Origin: JABDIP01 sp965212545
Lineage (GTDB): Bacteria > Pseudomonadota > Alphaproteobacteria > DSM-16000 > Inquilinaceae
DNA length: 64,000 nt
Assembly: GCA_965212545.1 (NCBI GenBank)
Contig: CBDBVB010000019.1
Location: forward strand, 1 to 64,000
Reading direction: 5' to 3'
The translations under genes were made by a program, and so were the position numbers. Numbering within the stretch: position 1 is the first letter of the stretch; each line of letters opens with the position of its first letter. Of the stretch, positions 1 to 9,240 are shown in pieces. The notes under the pieces are model-generated. The model saw only the letters and a program-made list of their open reading frames with translations. It ran no database searches and was not told the origin of the DNA.

Positions 1-1345
1 GGAGACCCGGCGCCCGTCTTCGGCTCCGGCTCGACCCTGGCGGCGAGCGCCAAGGGATCGGTGGATGTTGCGCTGTTGGACGATCTACTGGCGGCCGCTG
101 GCAACCGCGTTGAGGGGCGGCTGGCAGTTGATCTTCGGGTCTCCGGTACGGTCGGCGAACCGGTCGTTGCCGGAACCGTCGTGCTGAGCGACGGCGGTTA
201 TGAGAACGCCTTTTACGGCAGCCGCCTGGCGGGCCTTTCAGCGATTGTTGAGGCATCCGGGAAATCGCTGCAGGTTGACCGAACTCACTGCGACGACGCC
301 TGCTGGCGGAACGCTGCAGGGAAGCGGTTCGCTGGCGCTGGATCCGGATGAGGGCTTTCCGCTGGCCGTGGATGTCAGTTTGCGCAATGGCGAGGTGGTC
401 GATACCGCATTGGCCAGCGCCACGGCCGATGCCGACCTGCGCCTCGAAGGTGCACTCGTTGACACACTGCTGCTGTCCGGTGAGGTCTCGATCCTCGGAG
501 CGGAACTCCGCATAGCCGGATCGCCTGCCAAGTTCGGTCGCCGAACTGGCCGTTGAAGAGCGCAACCTGCCGCCGGAGATCGCCGCCCGCCGGGCGGCCC
601 GGGAACCAGCGCAACCAGCTGCTGCGGTCGATGCGACACTCGATATCGTGGCGTCCGCCAGCCGGTCGGTCTTCGTCCGTGGTCGTGGGCTGGACGTGGA
701 GCTGAATGGTGAGCTGACGATCAAGGGATCGGCTGCCGCTCCGGCGATCGGTGGCGCTCTCGGTTTGCAGAGAGGGACCTTCGACCTTCTCGGACGTCGG
801 CTGATTTTCCGCCGTGGCGGGGTGGTCTTCAAAGGAGGACAGTGATCTCGATCCGGAGATCGATCTTCTGGCCACGGCCGATATCGACAATTTTGAAATC
901 GAAGTCGACGTTGGAGGTCGGGTATCGGACCCGACACTCACCTTGACTTCGGTTCCCGAATTGCCGGATGACGAGATCGTATCCCTGACTGCTTTTCGGT
1001 AAAGGCGTCGGAAGCCTATCGGCGTTCGAGGCGTTGTCCCTTGCGGAATCGGTCGGTCGGCTGTCCGGGGCAATGAGCGGGTCATCCGGGCCGATTGGCA
1101 GTGTGCGCGACACCACCGGTCTCGACCGATTGGCGGTCGAGTCTGGAGACGGTGAGGCCGGCGCATCGGTCACCGGTGGGCGCTATGCAGCCGAAGGTGT
1201 CTATGTCGGTGTCGAGCAGGGTCTGGATGAGCAGTCCAGCCGTGTCAATGTCGAAGTCGAACTGACGCCGAACGTCACGGTCGAGAGCGATGTGGGCGCC
1301 GATGCCCAAGGCCGGATCGGCGTCAGGGTGGAATGGGATTATTAA
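1..1345 (+). pseudogene. tamB: TamB C-terminal region, 5' cut by window, four frame breaks
   Basis: This is the 3' part of a translocation/assembly module protein TamB (DUF490 family), an inner-membrane-anchored periplasmic protein involved in outer-membrane assembly and lipid transport together with TamA. The repeated beta-rich text and the ending (ELPDDEIVSL, then LLFGKGVGSLSAFEALSL) are typical of the TamB C-terminus. The reading moves through frames 1, 2, 3, 1 and 2. Each break is explained by one extra base: near 284 (a), 515 (g), 840 (c) and 988 (a). Removing these restores continuous family-like sequence to the TAA at 1343-1345. The flanking residues are so well preserved that sequencing or assembly error is as likely as true decay. 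The N-terminus lies outside the window. Confidence 0.8.
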
Positions 1346-1590
1346 CCATTCCGCTGCAGACTCATGACCGCGAACGTCGGCGTCGTTGAGATCGGATTGC
1401 GCTTTCTGTATCTTCGATGCCAAATCAACATCGTGCGGTTTCTTCCGTGCTTGCCTACAAGTCCTGGTGTAGATTTCTGTCTAGACGGCTGGATGCCTTT
1501 GTCAATTCCGCGGTGGTCGGTTAGCGTCGGTGCGGCCGCGAATCGCGTGTCGGTACGATCGTGCCGACGCCAATTCCGAAGGATCTGAAC

Positions 1591-1995
1591 ATGATGCGAT
1601 TCAATCTTCTGGGCCGGTCGGTGGTGCGCCTAATGGCGGTGGTCATGGTGATGGCGTCCATGCCGATCGGCTATGCGCAGGCGGGTATGGTGACGACCGA
1701 CCAGGTGCTCGACGCGGCTCAGTTGGAAGAGACTCGCGAGATGGTCATCGAGTTCCTGGCGCGGGAAGACGTTCGCGAGCAGATGGAAATGCTTGGCGTG
1801 GATCCCGACGAGGCTTCGGCGCGCGCCGCAAACATGACCGATGCCGAGGTTATGCAGATCGCCGGACAATTGGAGCAGCTGCCGGCCGGTCAGGACGCCC
1901 TCGGCACCATTGTCGGCGTGATACTTGTCATCTTCCTAGTGCTTCTTCTCACCGATATTCTCGGACTTACCAATATCTTCCCGTTCGTTCGCTGA
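1591..1995 (+). CDS. PA2779 family protein
   Basis: A 134-residue exported or membrane protein resembling the uncharacterised PA2779 family. It has an N-terminal signal-like hydrophobic segment (residues about 8-30, ending near YAQA), a helical central part rich in Glu/Asp/Met (EMVIEFLAREDVREQMEMLG and PDEASARAANM), and a C-terminal transmembrane helix (about 105-130, IVGVILVIFLVLLL). I chose the ATG at 1591 over an in-frame GTG at 1561 because the signal segment starts properly there. The next gene encodes a PA2778-type cysteine peptidase, the pairing for which the two families are named in Pseudomonas, which supports both calls. The function of the pair is not known to me. Confidence 0.75.
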   Translation: MMRFNLLGRSVVRLMAVVMVMASMPIGYAQAGMVTTDQVLDAAQLEETREMVIEFLAREDVREQMEMLGVDPDEASARAANMTDAEVMQIAGQLEQLPAGQDALGTIVGVILVIFLVLLLTDILGLTNIFPFVR

Positions 1996-2009
1996 CGGTG
2001 CCACACCGG

Positions 2010-2035
2010 CCGATGCAAGGGCCGCCTTGCATCGG
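2010..2035 (+). terminator. Perfect 10-bp hairpin between PA2779- and PA2778-type genes
   Basis: Inverted repeat with arms 2010-2019 (ccgatgcaag) and 2026-2035 (cttgcatcgg) and a 6-base loop. It begins 14 bases after the stop of the upstream gene and is not followed by a T-run. It could be a weak terminator or an mRNA-stabilising hairpin that sets different expression of the two genes. Confidence 0.5.
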
Positions 2036-2152
2036 TCGCATCCCCCTGCGGTTGCGGGCGGGATTTCCGCGCCATAGGGTGTCGGTCGTCCTTTCGCGGC
2101 GACTGATTCAGGGAATGCGGGTGCCGATCTTGCCGGCTGGACAGTCCACCCA

Positions 2153-3081
2153 TTGAAGGCAGGCCTGTGGCTGGCCGCGGCGATGCTGCTTTCGGCGTGC
2201 TCGGCGCCGCAGGCGAGCCGCCTGCTTGAAACGCCGGGCGATCTGCCGCCGCGCGTCGAGATGACTGAGGTGCCGTTCTTCCCGCAGGAACGGTACTATT
2301 GCGGCCCCGCGGCGCTGGCCACGGTGCTGGTCTGGTCGGGCCTGGACGTCACCCAGGAGGATCTGGTCTCGCAGGTCTACACGCCGGGCCGCCAGGGCAC
2401 GCTGCGCAGCGATGTCGTGGCCGCGGCGCGGCGCAATGGCCGCTTGGCGGTCCCCGTCGACAACTTGGCCGACCTACTGGCGGAGCTCGATGCCGGGCAT
2501 CCGGTGCTGGTATTCCAGAACCTGGCGCTCGATTGGTATCCGCAATGGCACTATGCGGTCGCCGTGGGATATGACCTGGACACGGGCGATCTGATCCTCA
2601 GGTCAGGAACCGAACAGCGCCGGGTCACCCGGCTCAGCACGTTCGAGCACACCTGGTGGCGCGGCGAGTATTGGGCGCTCGTGGTGTTGCCGGCCGATAT
2701 CCTGCCGGCAACGGCATCGGAACTTGAGGTCCTGCAGGCCGTGTCGGGGCTGGAACAGATCGGCCCGCCTGGACGATGCACTCGTCGGCTATCAGGCGGC
2801 GCTCGACCGCTGGCCGGACAGCCTGGGGGGCCTGATGGGGCTGGGTAACGTGCGGTATGCGCTTGGCGATCGCGATGGCGCGCGACAGGCTTTTGCCGAG
2901 GCCGTCCGCCGCCACCCCGATGCGGCGCCGGCCTGGAACAACCTCGCGGTGGTTCTTGGCGGAACTCGGATACCAGCCAACCGAAGCGCTTGACGCCGCC
3001 CGCGAAGCCGTGCGGATCGGTGGTCCGAGCGTGCAGACCTACCGCGAGACGCTCGCCGAGATCACCGGCTCCATGAGTTGA
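2153..3081 (+). pseudogene. PA2778-type C39-like cysteine peptidase with TPR tail, two frame breaks
   Basis: Lipoprotein-like start (MKAGLWLAAAMLLSAC, lipobox LSAC) from a TTG at 2153. A papain-like C39 peptidase domain follows with the catalytic Cys in YYCGPAALATVL (about residue 50) and the His in WYPQWHYAVAVGY (about residue 135). C-terminal tetratricopeptide repeats follow (DDALVGYQAALDRWPD, GDRDGARQAFAEAVRRHPD). The protein changes frame near 2764 (one extra c) and near 2960 (one extra g). Removing these bases fuses the peptidase and TPR parts into one protein of about 309 residues ending at 3081. It follows the PA2779-type gene. Sequencing error or very recent inactivation are both possible. 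The substrate is unknown. Confidence 0.75.
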
Positions 3082-3310
3082 AGCTCGACACCCGTGCCGA
3101 ATTACGCGTCGGCGGGTCAATGCGCTCGAAACTGATCCAAATCGAGACAGTGACGGCCAGCCCGGCCGACAGTCGATGCGGGCAAATGCCCATTCAAGTG
3201 AATGCCAGCGTCAACATGGTCTCTCGAATGACTTCTGGCGTGAGGCCTTAAACGTATCTTAAGTCGGTCGGTCGGAGAGTGCGCTCATCCGGAACGATGG
3301 GCGTAGTCCG

Positions 3311-3773
3311 ATGACAGCTACCGCACGAGTCGTTGTGATAGTTTGCTGCGACCGTGGCGCTTTTTGGGTGCCAGTCGGCGGCCGAACACCGTCGCGATGT
3401 CAGTGACACCAGCGGCGAGCAACTCACCGTCGGCACGGTACAGCGCGACATAGAGATCGGCATGAGCGGCGCTGAAGTGGCGCAGGTGCTCGGATCTCCG
3501 AATGTCGTGACGACCGACGAACTCCGACGCGAGGTCTGGATCTACGACAAGATCTCCACACAGTCGGCGTTCTCGAACAGCTCCGGTTCGGCATCCTCGG
3601 TGGTGGGGGGCATCCCGTTCATCTCCGGGGGCTTCGTGGCCGGCGCCGGGCGGGCGACCGCCAGCGGGTCGTCCGGCGCCCAGGACACCTCGCAGCGGAC
3701 GCTGACGGTCGTCATCAAATTCGACGATGCCGGATTCGTACGTGACTACGCCTATCACACGTCCCGCTTCTGA
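3311..3773 (+). CDS. BamE/SmpA-like outer-membrane lipoprotein (5' frame break likely)
   Basis: A small lipoprotein with the SmpA/OmlA (BamE-like) fold signature IEIGMSGAEVAQVLGSPN followed by a strand-rich segment (REVWIYDK) and a C-terminal VVIKFDDAGFVRDY. BamE-like domains bind the beta-barrel assembly machinery; whether this copy does so is inferred. In the main frame the only start is a GTG at 3354, leaving a very short lead before the lipobox LFGC. If one t is removed from the ttt at 3341-3343, an ATG at 3311 gives a full lipoprotein signal (MTATARVVVIVAATVALFGC), so I place the start at 3311 with a single-base break. A glycine/serine-rich loop lies at about residues 85-115 of the GTG-started form. 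Confidence 0.65.
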
Positions 3774-3783
3774 GGCTGCGGGG

Positions 3784-4353
3784 ATGGGCTGCCGCGGAAT
3801 TCGGATCGGCGCCGTGACGGCGGCGCTTGCCGTCGCGCTGACCGGGTGCCTCGACAAGATCCCCAAGGACGCCCTGGAGCTGTCGCCGCAGAGCTTGCAG
3901 CAGCGCCAGACCCAGACCCGTGTCTTCGACACCGATGATGAGGTCCGCATGCTGGCTGCCGCCGCCGGCGTGCTGCAGGATCTCGGATTCACGATCGACG
4001 AGAGCGAGACCGATCTGGGGGTCATCGTGTCGTCCAAGCGGCGCGATGCCCGCCAGGCAGGCCAGGTGCTTCGATCCGTGCTGACGACGCTGGCCGGCGC
4101 CACCATGTCCATGGGCCTCTATTGGGGCGCCAGCGACCCGATCGACGACGTCCAGGAGATCCGGGCCTCGCTGGTCACGGCGCCGGCCGGAGAGAGCGGC
4201 GAGCGGATGGCGGTGCGCATCACATTCCAGCGCACCGTCTGGAACACCGACGGCGACATCACTCGGCGCGAGGCAGTCGACGAGCCGCTGATCTACCAGG
4301 ACTTCTTCGACGCGCTGTCGCTGTCGCTGTTCCTGGAAGCGCACCGGATCTAG
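3784..4353 (+). CDS. Uncharacterised lipoprotein, paralogue of the next gene
   Basis: A 189-residue lipoprotein. The signal peptide from the ATG at 3784 ends at the lipobox LTGC (about residues 20-23). The core contains QTRVFDTDDEVRMLAAAAGVLQDLGF, then ESETDLGVIVSSKR, and ends in PLIYQDFFDALSLSLFLEA in pieces recognisable again in the following gene. It starts 10 bases after the BamE-like stop, so the three lipoprotein genes probably form one transcript. In-frame starts upstream at 3727 overlap the previous gene and lack a signal peptide at the right place. I do not recognise a named function; this resembles families annotated only as hypothetical outer-membrane lipoproteins. Confidence 0.75.
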   Translation: MGCRGIRIGAVTAALAVALTGCLDKIPKDALELSPQSLQQRQTQTRVFDTDDEVRMLAAAAGVLQDLGFTIDESETDLGVIVSSKRRDARQAGQVLRSVLTTLAGATMSMGLYWGASDPIDDVQEIRASLVTAPAGESGERMAVRITFQRTVWNTDGDITRREAVDEPLIYQDFFDALSLSLFLEAHRI

Positions 4354-4365
4354 GAGAGCGGTGCC

Positions 4366-4790
4366 ATGGCCAGAGCCTTGTCGATCCTGGTTTCGGTGAT
4401 TCCTTGCTCTCGGCCTGCCTGATGCAGACCGACTCGCGGCAGCAGATGCTGGCCACCGACCAGAGCCAGGTCGCGCTGCGGTCGATCCAGACCCGGATCT
4501 TCGATACCGACGACAAATACATCGCCCTGCGCAGCGTGATCGCCACGCTGCAGGATCTCGGCTTCGTCATCGAGGAGGCGGACGACGTGCTCGGCTCGGT
4601 CAGCGCGACCAAGCTCGACGGCTACGACCTGCGCATCACGGTGACGGTCCGGCCGCGCAATACCCGCCAGATGCTGGTGCGCGCCAATGCCCAGTACAAT
4701 GACGCGGCGGTCGACGATCCGCTGCCCTACCAGCAGTTCTTCGCGGCGCTGGAACGCTCGATGTTCCTGACCGCCCAGCGGGTCGACTGA
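4366..4790 (+). pseudogene. Second paralogous lipoprotein, frame break in its signal peptide
   Basis: The body (QTDSRQQML ... RSIQTRIFDTDDKYIALRSV, IATLQDLGFVIEEADDVLGSVSA, then DDPLPYQQFFAALERSMFLTA) is a clear shorter paralogue of the preceding lipoprotein. An ATG at 4366 opens a signal peptide (MARALSILVSVI) in one frame, while the lipobox LLSAC and the mature protein continue in another. The frames join if one base is missing near 4399-4401. The start at 4366 lies 12 bases after the upstream stop, as expected for an operon member. As written, only an internal ATG at 4422 would be in frame, and that product would not be exported. Confidence 0.65.
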
Positions 4791-4825
4791 GCGAATTATC
4801 CGCTGAAGCGAAATCGGCGCCGGCC

Positions 4826-5895
4826 CTAGATCACTCCGCGCTTCAACTGGTCCTGCTCGATCGACTCGAACAGGGCGCGGAAATTGCCTTCTCCGAAGCC
4901 CTCGTCGCCCTTGCGCTGGATCAGCTCGAAGAAGATCGGGCCGATCACGGTCTGGGTGAAGATCTGCAGCAGCAGGCCGCCGCCGGGCGAACCGTCGATC
5001 AGGATCGCGTTCTTCTTCAGCCGTGGCACGTCCTCGCCATGGTTCGGCAGACGCTCGGCCAGCATCTCGTAATAGGTGTCTGGCGGCGGGTCGAGGAAGG
5101 TGGTGCCCATTGTGCTCAGGGATTCGACGCTTCCATAGATGTCGTCGGTGCCCAGCGCGATGTGCTGGATTCCCTCGCCCTTGTAGGCCTTCAGGTACTC
5201 CTCGATCTGCGATTTGTCGTCGGAGGATTCGTTGATCGGAATGCGGATCTTGCCGCACGGGCTGGTCATCGCCTTGGATTTCAGCCCGGTCAGCTTGCCT
5301 TCGATATCGAAGAAGCGGATCTCCTTGAAGTTGAACAGCTTCTCGTAGAATTCCGCCCAATGGTCCATGCGGCCGCGATGCACGTTGTGGGTCAGATGGT
5401 CGATATAGGTCAGGCCGACGCCGTCCGGGTTCGCCTCCGCGCCGTCGATCGGCACGAAATCGACATCGTAGATGCTGCCGGCATCGCCATAGCGGTCGAC
5501 CAGATAGATCAGGCTGCCGCCGATGCCTTCGATCGCCGGGATGTTCAGCTCCATTGCCCCGATCTTGCCCTCGACCGGCTTGGCCCCCAGCGAGACGGCG
5601 CGTTCATATGCCTGCGCCGCATCGGCGACGCGAAACGCGATGGCGCAGCAGCTTGGACCGTGGACCCGCGCGAACGCCTTGGCGAAGCTGTCCGGCTCCG
5701 CATTGAGGATGAAGTTCACATCGCCCTGCCGGTACAGGGTCACATCCTTCGATTTGTGCCGGGCCACGGCGGTGAAGCCCATGCTGCCGAAAAGCTCGGC
5801 CAGTTGCTTGGGTCGGGGGCGGCATATTCGACGAACTCGAAGCCGTCCGTGCCCATGGGGTTCGTCGCGTCGATCTTGCTCGCGCCGGACGTCAT
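4826..5895 (-). CDS. hppD: 4-hydroxyphenylpyruvate dioxygenase (one frame break near N-terminus)
   Basis: Converts 4-hydroxyphenylpyruvate to homogentisate in tyrosine catabolism with a non-haem Fe(II). The two vicinal-oxygen-chelate domains are present. The iron ligands are visible as His in YIDHLTHNV, His in GIQHIALGTDD and Glu in GPIFFELIQRKGDEGFGEGNF near the C-terminus, and the ending FRALFESIEQDQLKRGV is characteristic. The start is the ATG at 5893-5895 behind a strong aggagga ribosome site. The frame breaks near 5812, where EYAAPDP should continue as KQLAELFGSMGF: one base is missing after the C-rich run. The rest is intact to the stop, so an assembly error is plausible. No homogentisate pathway gene lies next to it here. 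Confidence 0.88.
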
Positions 5896-6134
5896 CGCGG
5901 ATCCTCCTCGGGGCGATCGTGATTTTGGAATGACGGGAGTATAGCGGGGCGGTTGGCCGGCCGCGAGGAAATTTGTTTCGCTTGTAACTAAATCCGAGCC
6001 TGGCCCGACGAATCCCGTACTTGTATTGCGTGACGGTCGTGGTAGTCAGACGTTGCTGTTGCAGGGCGGTTGATTTGCCGCCATGAACAAGCCGGCCGGG
6101 CCGACCGATTTCGAACCGGCTATGGGACCGAACC

Positions 6135-6368
6135 ATGACTCCACCGAGCGACGAGTCGATCCGCGATCGCGCCTTTGCCATCTGGGAGCGGGAGGGGCGG
6201 CCCCACGGGCGCGAACGCGACCATTGGCTCCAGGCCGCGTGGGAGCTGTCGGGCGAGGCGGCCAAGGCGGCCGCCGCGTCCAGGGCGGTGAAGCCGACCG
6301 CCAAGGCCAGGAAACCGCCGGCGAAGGCCGGACGGCGCGCAGGTAGGCGAAAAAAGGCGTCCAGATAG
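6135..6368 (+). CDS. DUF2934 domain protein
   Basis: A 77-residue basic protein with a DUF2934 core (RDRAFAIWEREGRPHGRERD then HWLQAAWEL) and a Lys/Arg/Ala-rich tail (AKARKPPAKAGRRAGRRKK) that could bind nucleic acid. The function of DUF2934 is unknown. It stands alone between HPPD, which diverges from it, and the convergent adenosine deaminase. The chosen ATG at 6135 is the one that keeps the domain in frame; another ATG at 6083 opens an unrelated frame. Confidence 0.7.
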   Translation: MTPPSDESIRDRAFAIWEREGRPHGRERDHWLQAAWELSGEAAKAAAASRAVKPTAKARKPPAKAGRRAGRRKKASR

Positions 6369-6415
6369 ACCGATGCCGGCGCCGTAGGCGGCGCGGCCGA
6401 TCTGTAGCGGAATCG

Positions 6416-7385
6416 TCAGCCGGGCAGGCGCTCCAACAGGCGCTGCCGGGTCTCCGAATCCACGAACGCCGCCGCGATGGAATTCCGCGTCATGGCCATC
6501 AGGGCGTCCTCGCCAAAGCCGAAATGCGCGGCGGCGAGGTCGTATTCGCGGCCGATCGAGGTATGGAAATAGGGCGGGTCGTCGCTGCTCAGGGTCACGG
6601 TGATGCCGGCGCGATCAGCTTCGGCAGCGGGTGCTCGGCATAGCTCGGGAAGACCCCGGTCGCGACATTGCTGGTCGGGCAGACCTCCAGGACGATGCCG
6701 CGCTCGGCCAACTCGGCCATCAGCGCCGGATCCTCGATCGCCCTTACGCCGTGGCCGATGCGGCTGACCGGCAGCTCCAATGCGGCGCGGATGCTGTCCG
6801 GCCCGCCGAATTCGCCGGCGTGGACATTGCAGGCCAGACCGGCCTCCTCATGGGCGATGCGGAACACCTCGGCGAACGGTCCGGGCGGAAAGCCCGCCTC
6901 GTCCCCGCCCATGCCGAAGCCGGTCACCAGCGGATGCGGATGGCGGACGGTGGCGCGGGCGACTTCCAGCGCCTTTTCGACTCCGAAATGACGCACGCAG
7001 GTGACGATGATTCGGGCCTCGATGCCGGTCTCCGCACGGGCGTCCTCGATCCCCTGGGCGATCCCGTCCAGATGATCGGAATAGCTCATGCCGGCAATCG
7101 CCGCATGGTCCGGCGACGACATCACCTCCGCGTAGATGGCGCCGTCCCGGGCGCATCCCAGAGGTACTCGTACGTCACGTCGCGATAGTCCCGCGGCGTG
7201 CGGATCACCGAGCTTGCGGCGTCATAGGCCCGCAGGAAGTCCAGGAAGTCGCTCCAGGCGAATCCGCCTTCGGCATCGTACAACCCGTCGGGCAGTTCCA
7301 TGCCGTTGCGGACGGCCAGACGGCGGACAAGATCGGGGCCGGCGGTGCCTTCCAGATGGGCGTGCAGTTCTGCTTTCGGGATCAT
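6416..7385 (-). pseudogene. add: Adenosine deaminase family, two frame breaks
   Basis: Hydrolytic deamination of adenosine or deoxyadenosine (or adenine in relatives) by a zinc TIM barrel. Visible motifs are the metal ligands PKAELHAHLEGT at the N-terminus, CNVHAGE, then RIGHGVRAIEDP and the late metal Asp region TLSSDDPPYF. The frame changes near 7148 (after VTYEYLWDA; should run on into RDGAIYAEVMSSPD) and near 6603 (after PKLIA; should run on into AGITVTLSSDD). Each is explained by one missing base. With both corrected the protein is about 324 residues, a normal length. It follows two EamA exporter genes with almost no gap (7388/7385), so it is the last gene of that operon. True inactivation cannot be distinguished from sequencing error. 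Confidence 0.82.
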
Positions 7386-7387
7386 GT

Positions 7388-8296
7388 TCAGGTCTTCATG
7401 GCGGGCGGCGCGGGATCGTGTCCTCGTCGGGTCTCTCGGTACAGGATATAGAGGCCGCTGGCCACCACGATGGCGGCGCCCACCAGCATGATGGCATCCG
7501 GCAGATCGCCGAAGAAGGCAAATCCGAAGACCAGCCCCCATAGGATCGAAGTATATTGGAACGGGCTGACGATGGCCGCCGGGGCGCATCGGAACGCATG
7601 GGTGATGAGGATCTGCCCGACTCCGCCGACCAGCCCGACCGCGATCAGCAGTCCCCAGTCGCCGCCGGTCGGCTGGACCCAGGTGACGGGCAGGGCGATT
7701 CCCGACAGCACAGTGCTGGTCAGCGCGAAATAGGTGACAATGGCGCCGTTGCTCTCGGTCCGGCTGAGCTGGCGGGTGAAGATCATCGAGAACGAGAACA
7801 GCACCGAGCTGACAAGCCCGATCAACCCGCCCAGGCTGAAGACCTCGCCGCCGGGCCGCAGAATCACCAGCACGCCGACGAAGCCGACGCCGATCGCAGC
7901 CCAGCGCCGCGGACCGACCTGCTCGCCCAGCATTGGTACGCCGAGCGCGGTGATGAACAACGGCGCGGCAAACGTGATGGCGTACAAATCGGCCAGAGGC
8001 AGCAGGTGCAGCGCATAGAAGAAGCTCATCAGGAAGGACATCGACACGCAGGAGCGGAAGATGTGAAAACCCAGCCGTTGGGTCCTCATCGCGGCCAGCC
8101 CGCCCTCGCTGCGCAAGACGAACCAGGCGGGTATCAGCGCCGCCGCGCTGCGGAAGAAGTAGATCTGCACCGTGCCGTAGTCGTCAGACAGCGACTTGAT
8201 CATCACGTCCATGACCGAGAAGATCGCGATCGCGCCGGTCATGGATACGATGCCGATCAGCGCCTGGCGCGCCGGCGTGGAATCGGCGGTGGTCAT
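7388..8296 (-). CDS. EamA/DMT family exporter
   Basis: A 302-residue drug/metabolite transporter of the inner membrane with two five-helix EamA repeats. Repeat one begins at IVSMTGAIAIFSVMDVMIK and contains the family-typical ADLYAITFAAPLFITALGVP. Repeat two begins at LGGLIGLVSSVLFSFSMIF. The substrate is unknown. The start codon overlaps the stop of the upstream paralogue by four bases (8293-8296), and the adenosine deaminase start lies 3 bases beyond its stop, so the three genes are translationally linked. A purine-related compound would be a guess from context only. Confidence 0.85.
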   Translation of the reverse strand: MTTADSTPARQALIGIVSMTGAIAIFSVMDVMIKSLSDDYGTVQIYFFRSAAALIPAWFVLRSEGGLAAMRTQRLGFHIFRSCVSMSFLMSFFYALHLLPLADLYAITFAAPLFITALGVPMLGEQVGPRRWAAIGVGFVGVLVILRPGGEVFSLGGLIGLVSSVLFSFSMIFTRQLSRTESNGAIVTYFALTSTVLSGIALPVTWVQPTGGDWGLLIAVGLVGGVGQILITHAFRCAPAAIVSPFQYTSILWGLVFGFAFFGDLPDAIMLVGAAIVVASGLYILYRETRRGHDPAPPAMKT

Positions 8297-9240
8297 GACC
8301 GGGTCGTTTCGACGGGTTCGGGGGCGGCCTTCGGCACGACGCCGTCGGTCTCTCCGCCTCGTGTCTCCCGGTGCAGGATATAAAGGCCGCTGGCGACCAC
8401 GATGGCCGTCCCGGTGATGGTCCAGCCATCCGGCAGATCGGACCAGATGGCGTAGCCGAACAGCACCGCCCAGATCATCGCCGTGTAGTCGAACGGGGCC
8501 AGGATGGCGACCGGCGCCTGGCGCAGGGCCTCGGTGAAGGCGATGGCGCCGATTCCGCCCAGCAGGCCGGTCAGCGTCAGCAGGACAAAGCCCTCGGTGG
8601 TCGGCACGGTAAAGCCGAAGGGCAGAAGGGCCGCGCTGCCGACAACAATGACCATGCCGGCATGGAAGATGATCGCCGCGTTGCTATCGGTGCGGCTCAT
8701 CATGCGGGTCAGCAGCACCGTCAGGGCGAAGAACACCGTGCCGGCGATGGCCGCGATCGTGCCGATGTTCAGCAACTCGCCGATACCCGCCGTGCCCGGC
8801 CGCAGCATGACCACCACGCCCAGGAACCCGACGATGACCGCCGACCAGCGCCGGATCCCGACTGCCTCGCCCAGCAACGGCACGGACAGTGCGGTCATCA
8901 CCAGCGGCGCGGCGAACGCGATGGCATAGGCATCGGCCAGCGGCATGACGCTGAAGGCATAGTAGAAACACAACACCGTCGCCAACCCGATCAGCCCGCG
9001 CAGCAGGTGCATCGGCCAACGCGCGGTCTTCAGCGCCGGAATTCCGCCGGAACGGGCGACCAGGTAGATCAAGGGCACCATGCCGAAGGCGGCGCGAAAG
9101 AACACGATCTGGACGGTCGAATAGTCCGCAGACAGCCATTTGATCATCACATCCATGACCGACAGGATCAGCATCGCCAGGACATACAGCCCGATCGCCC
9201 GGGCGATGGTCCCGCCGCTGTTCCGATCGATCTTGGTCAT
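8293..9240 (-). CDS. EamA/DMT family exporter, paralogue
   Basis: A 315-residue inner-membrane transporter with ten predicted helices in two EamA repeats (LYVLAMLILSVMDVMIKWLS in repeat one; PLADAYAIAFAAPLVMTALSV; a second repeat from ELLNIGTIAAIAGTVFF). I chose the ATG at 9238-9240; the frame stays open upstream to 9327 but without hydrophobic character. It is a tandem duplicate of the next gene and overlaps it by four bases. The substrate is not recognisable. Confidence 0.85.
   Translation of the reverse strand: MTKIDRNSGGTIARAIGLYVLAMLILSVMDVMIKWLSADYSTVQIVFFRAAFGMVPLIYLVARSGGIPALKTARWPMHLLRGLIGLATVLCFYYAFSVMPLADAYAIAFAAPLVMTALSVPLLGEAVGIRRWSAVIVGFLGVVVMLRPGTAGIGELLNIGTIAAIAGTVFFALTVLLTRMMSRTDSNAAIIFHAGMVIVVGSAALLPFGFTVPTTEGFVLLTLTGLLGGIGAIAFTEALRQAPVAILAPFDYTAMIWAVLFGYAIWSDLPDGWTITGTAIVVASGLYILHRETRGGETDGVVPKAAPEPVETTRS

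Noticed and set aside
4350..5360. 336-codon minus-strand frame overlapping HPPD and the second lipoprotein
   Set aside because: It crosses the convergent ends of two real genes and is Arg/Asp/His-rich noise.
5896..6134. tRNA or small RNA between HPPD and the DUF2934 gene
   Set aside because: No cloverleaf-compatible arms or CCA end could be traced by eye.
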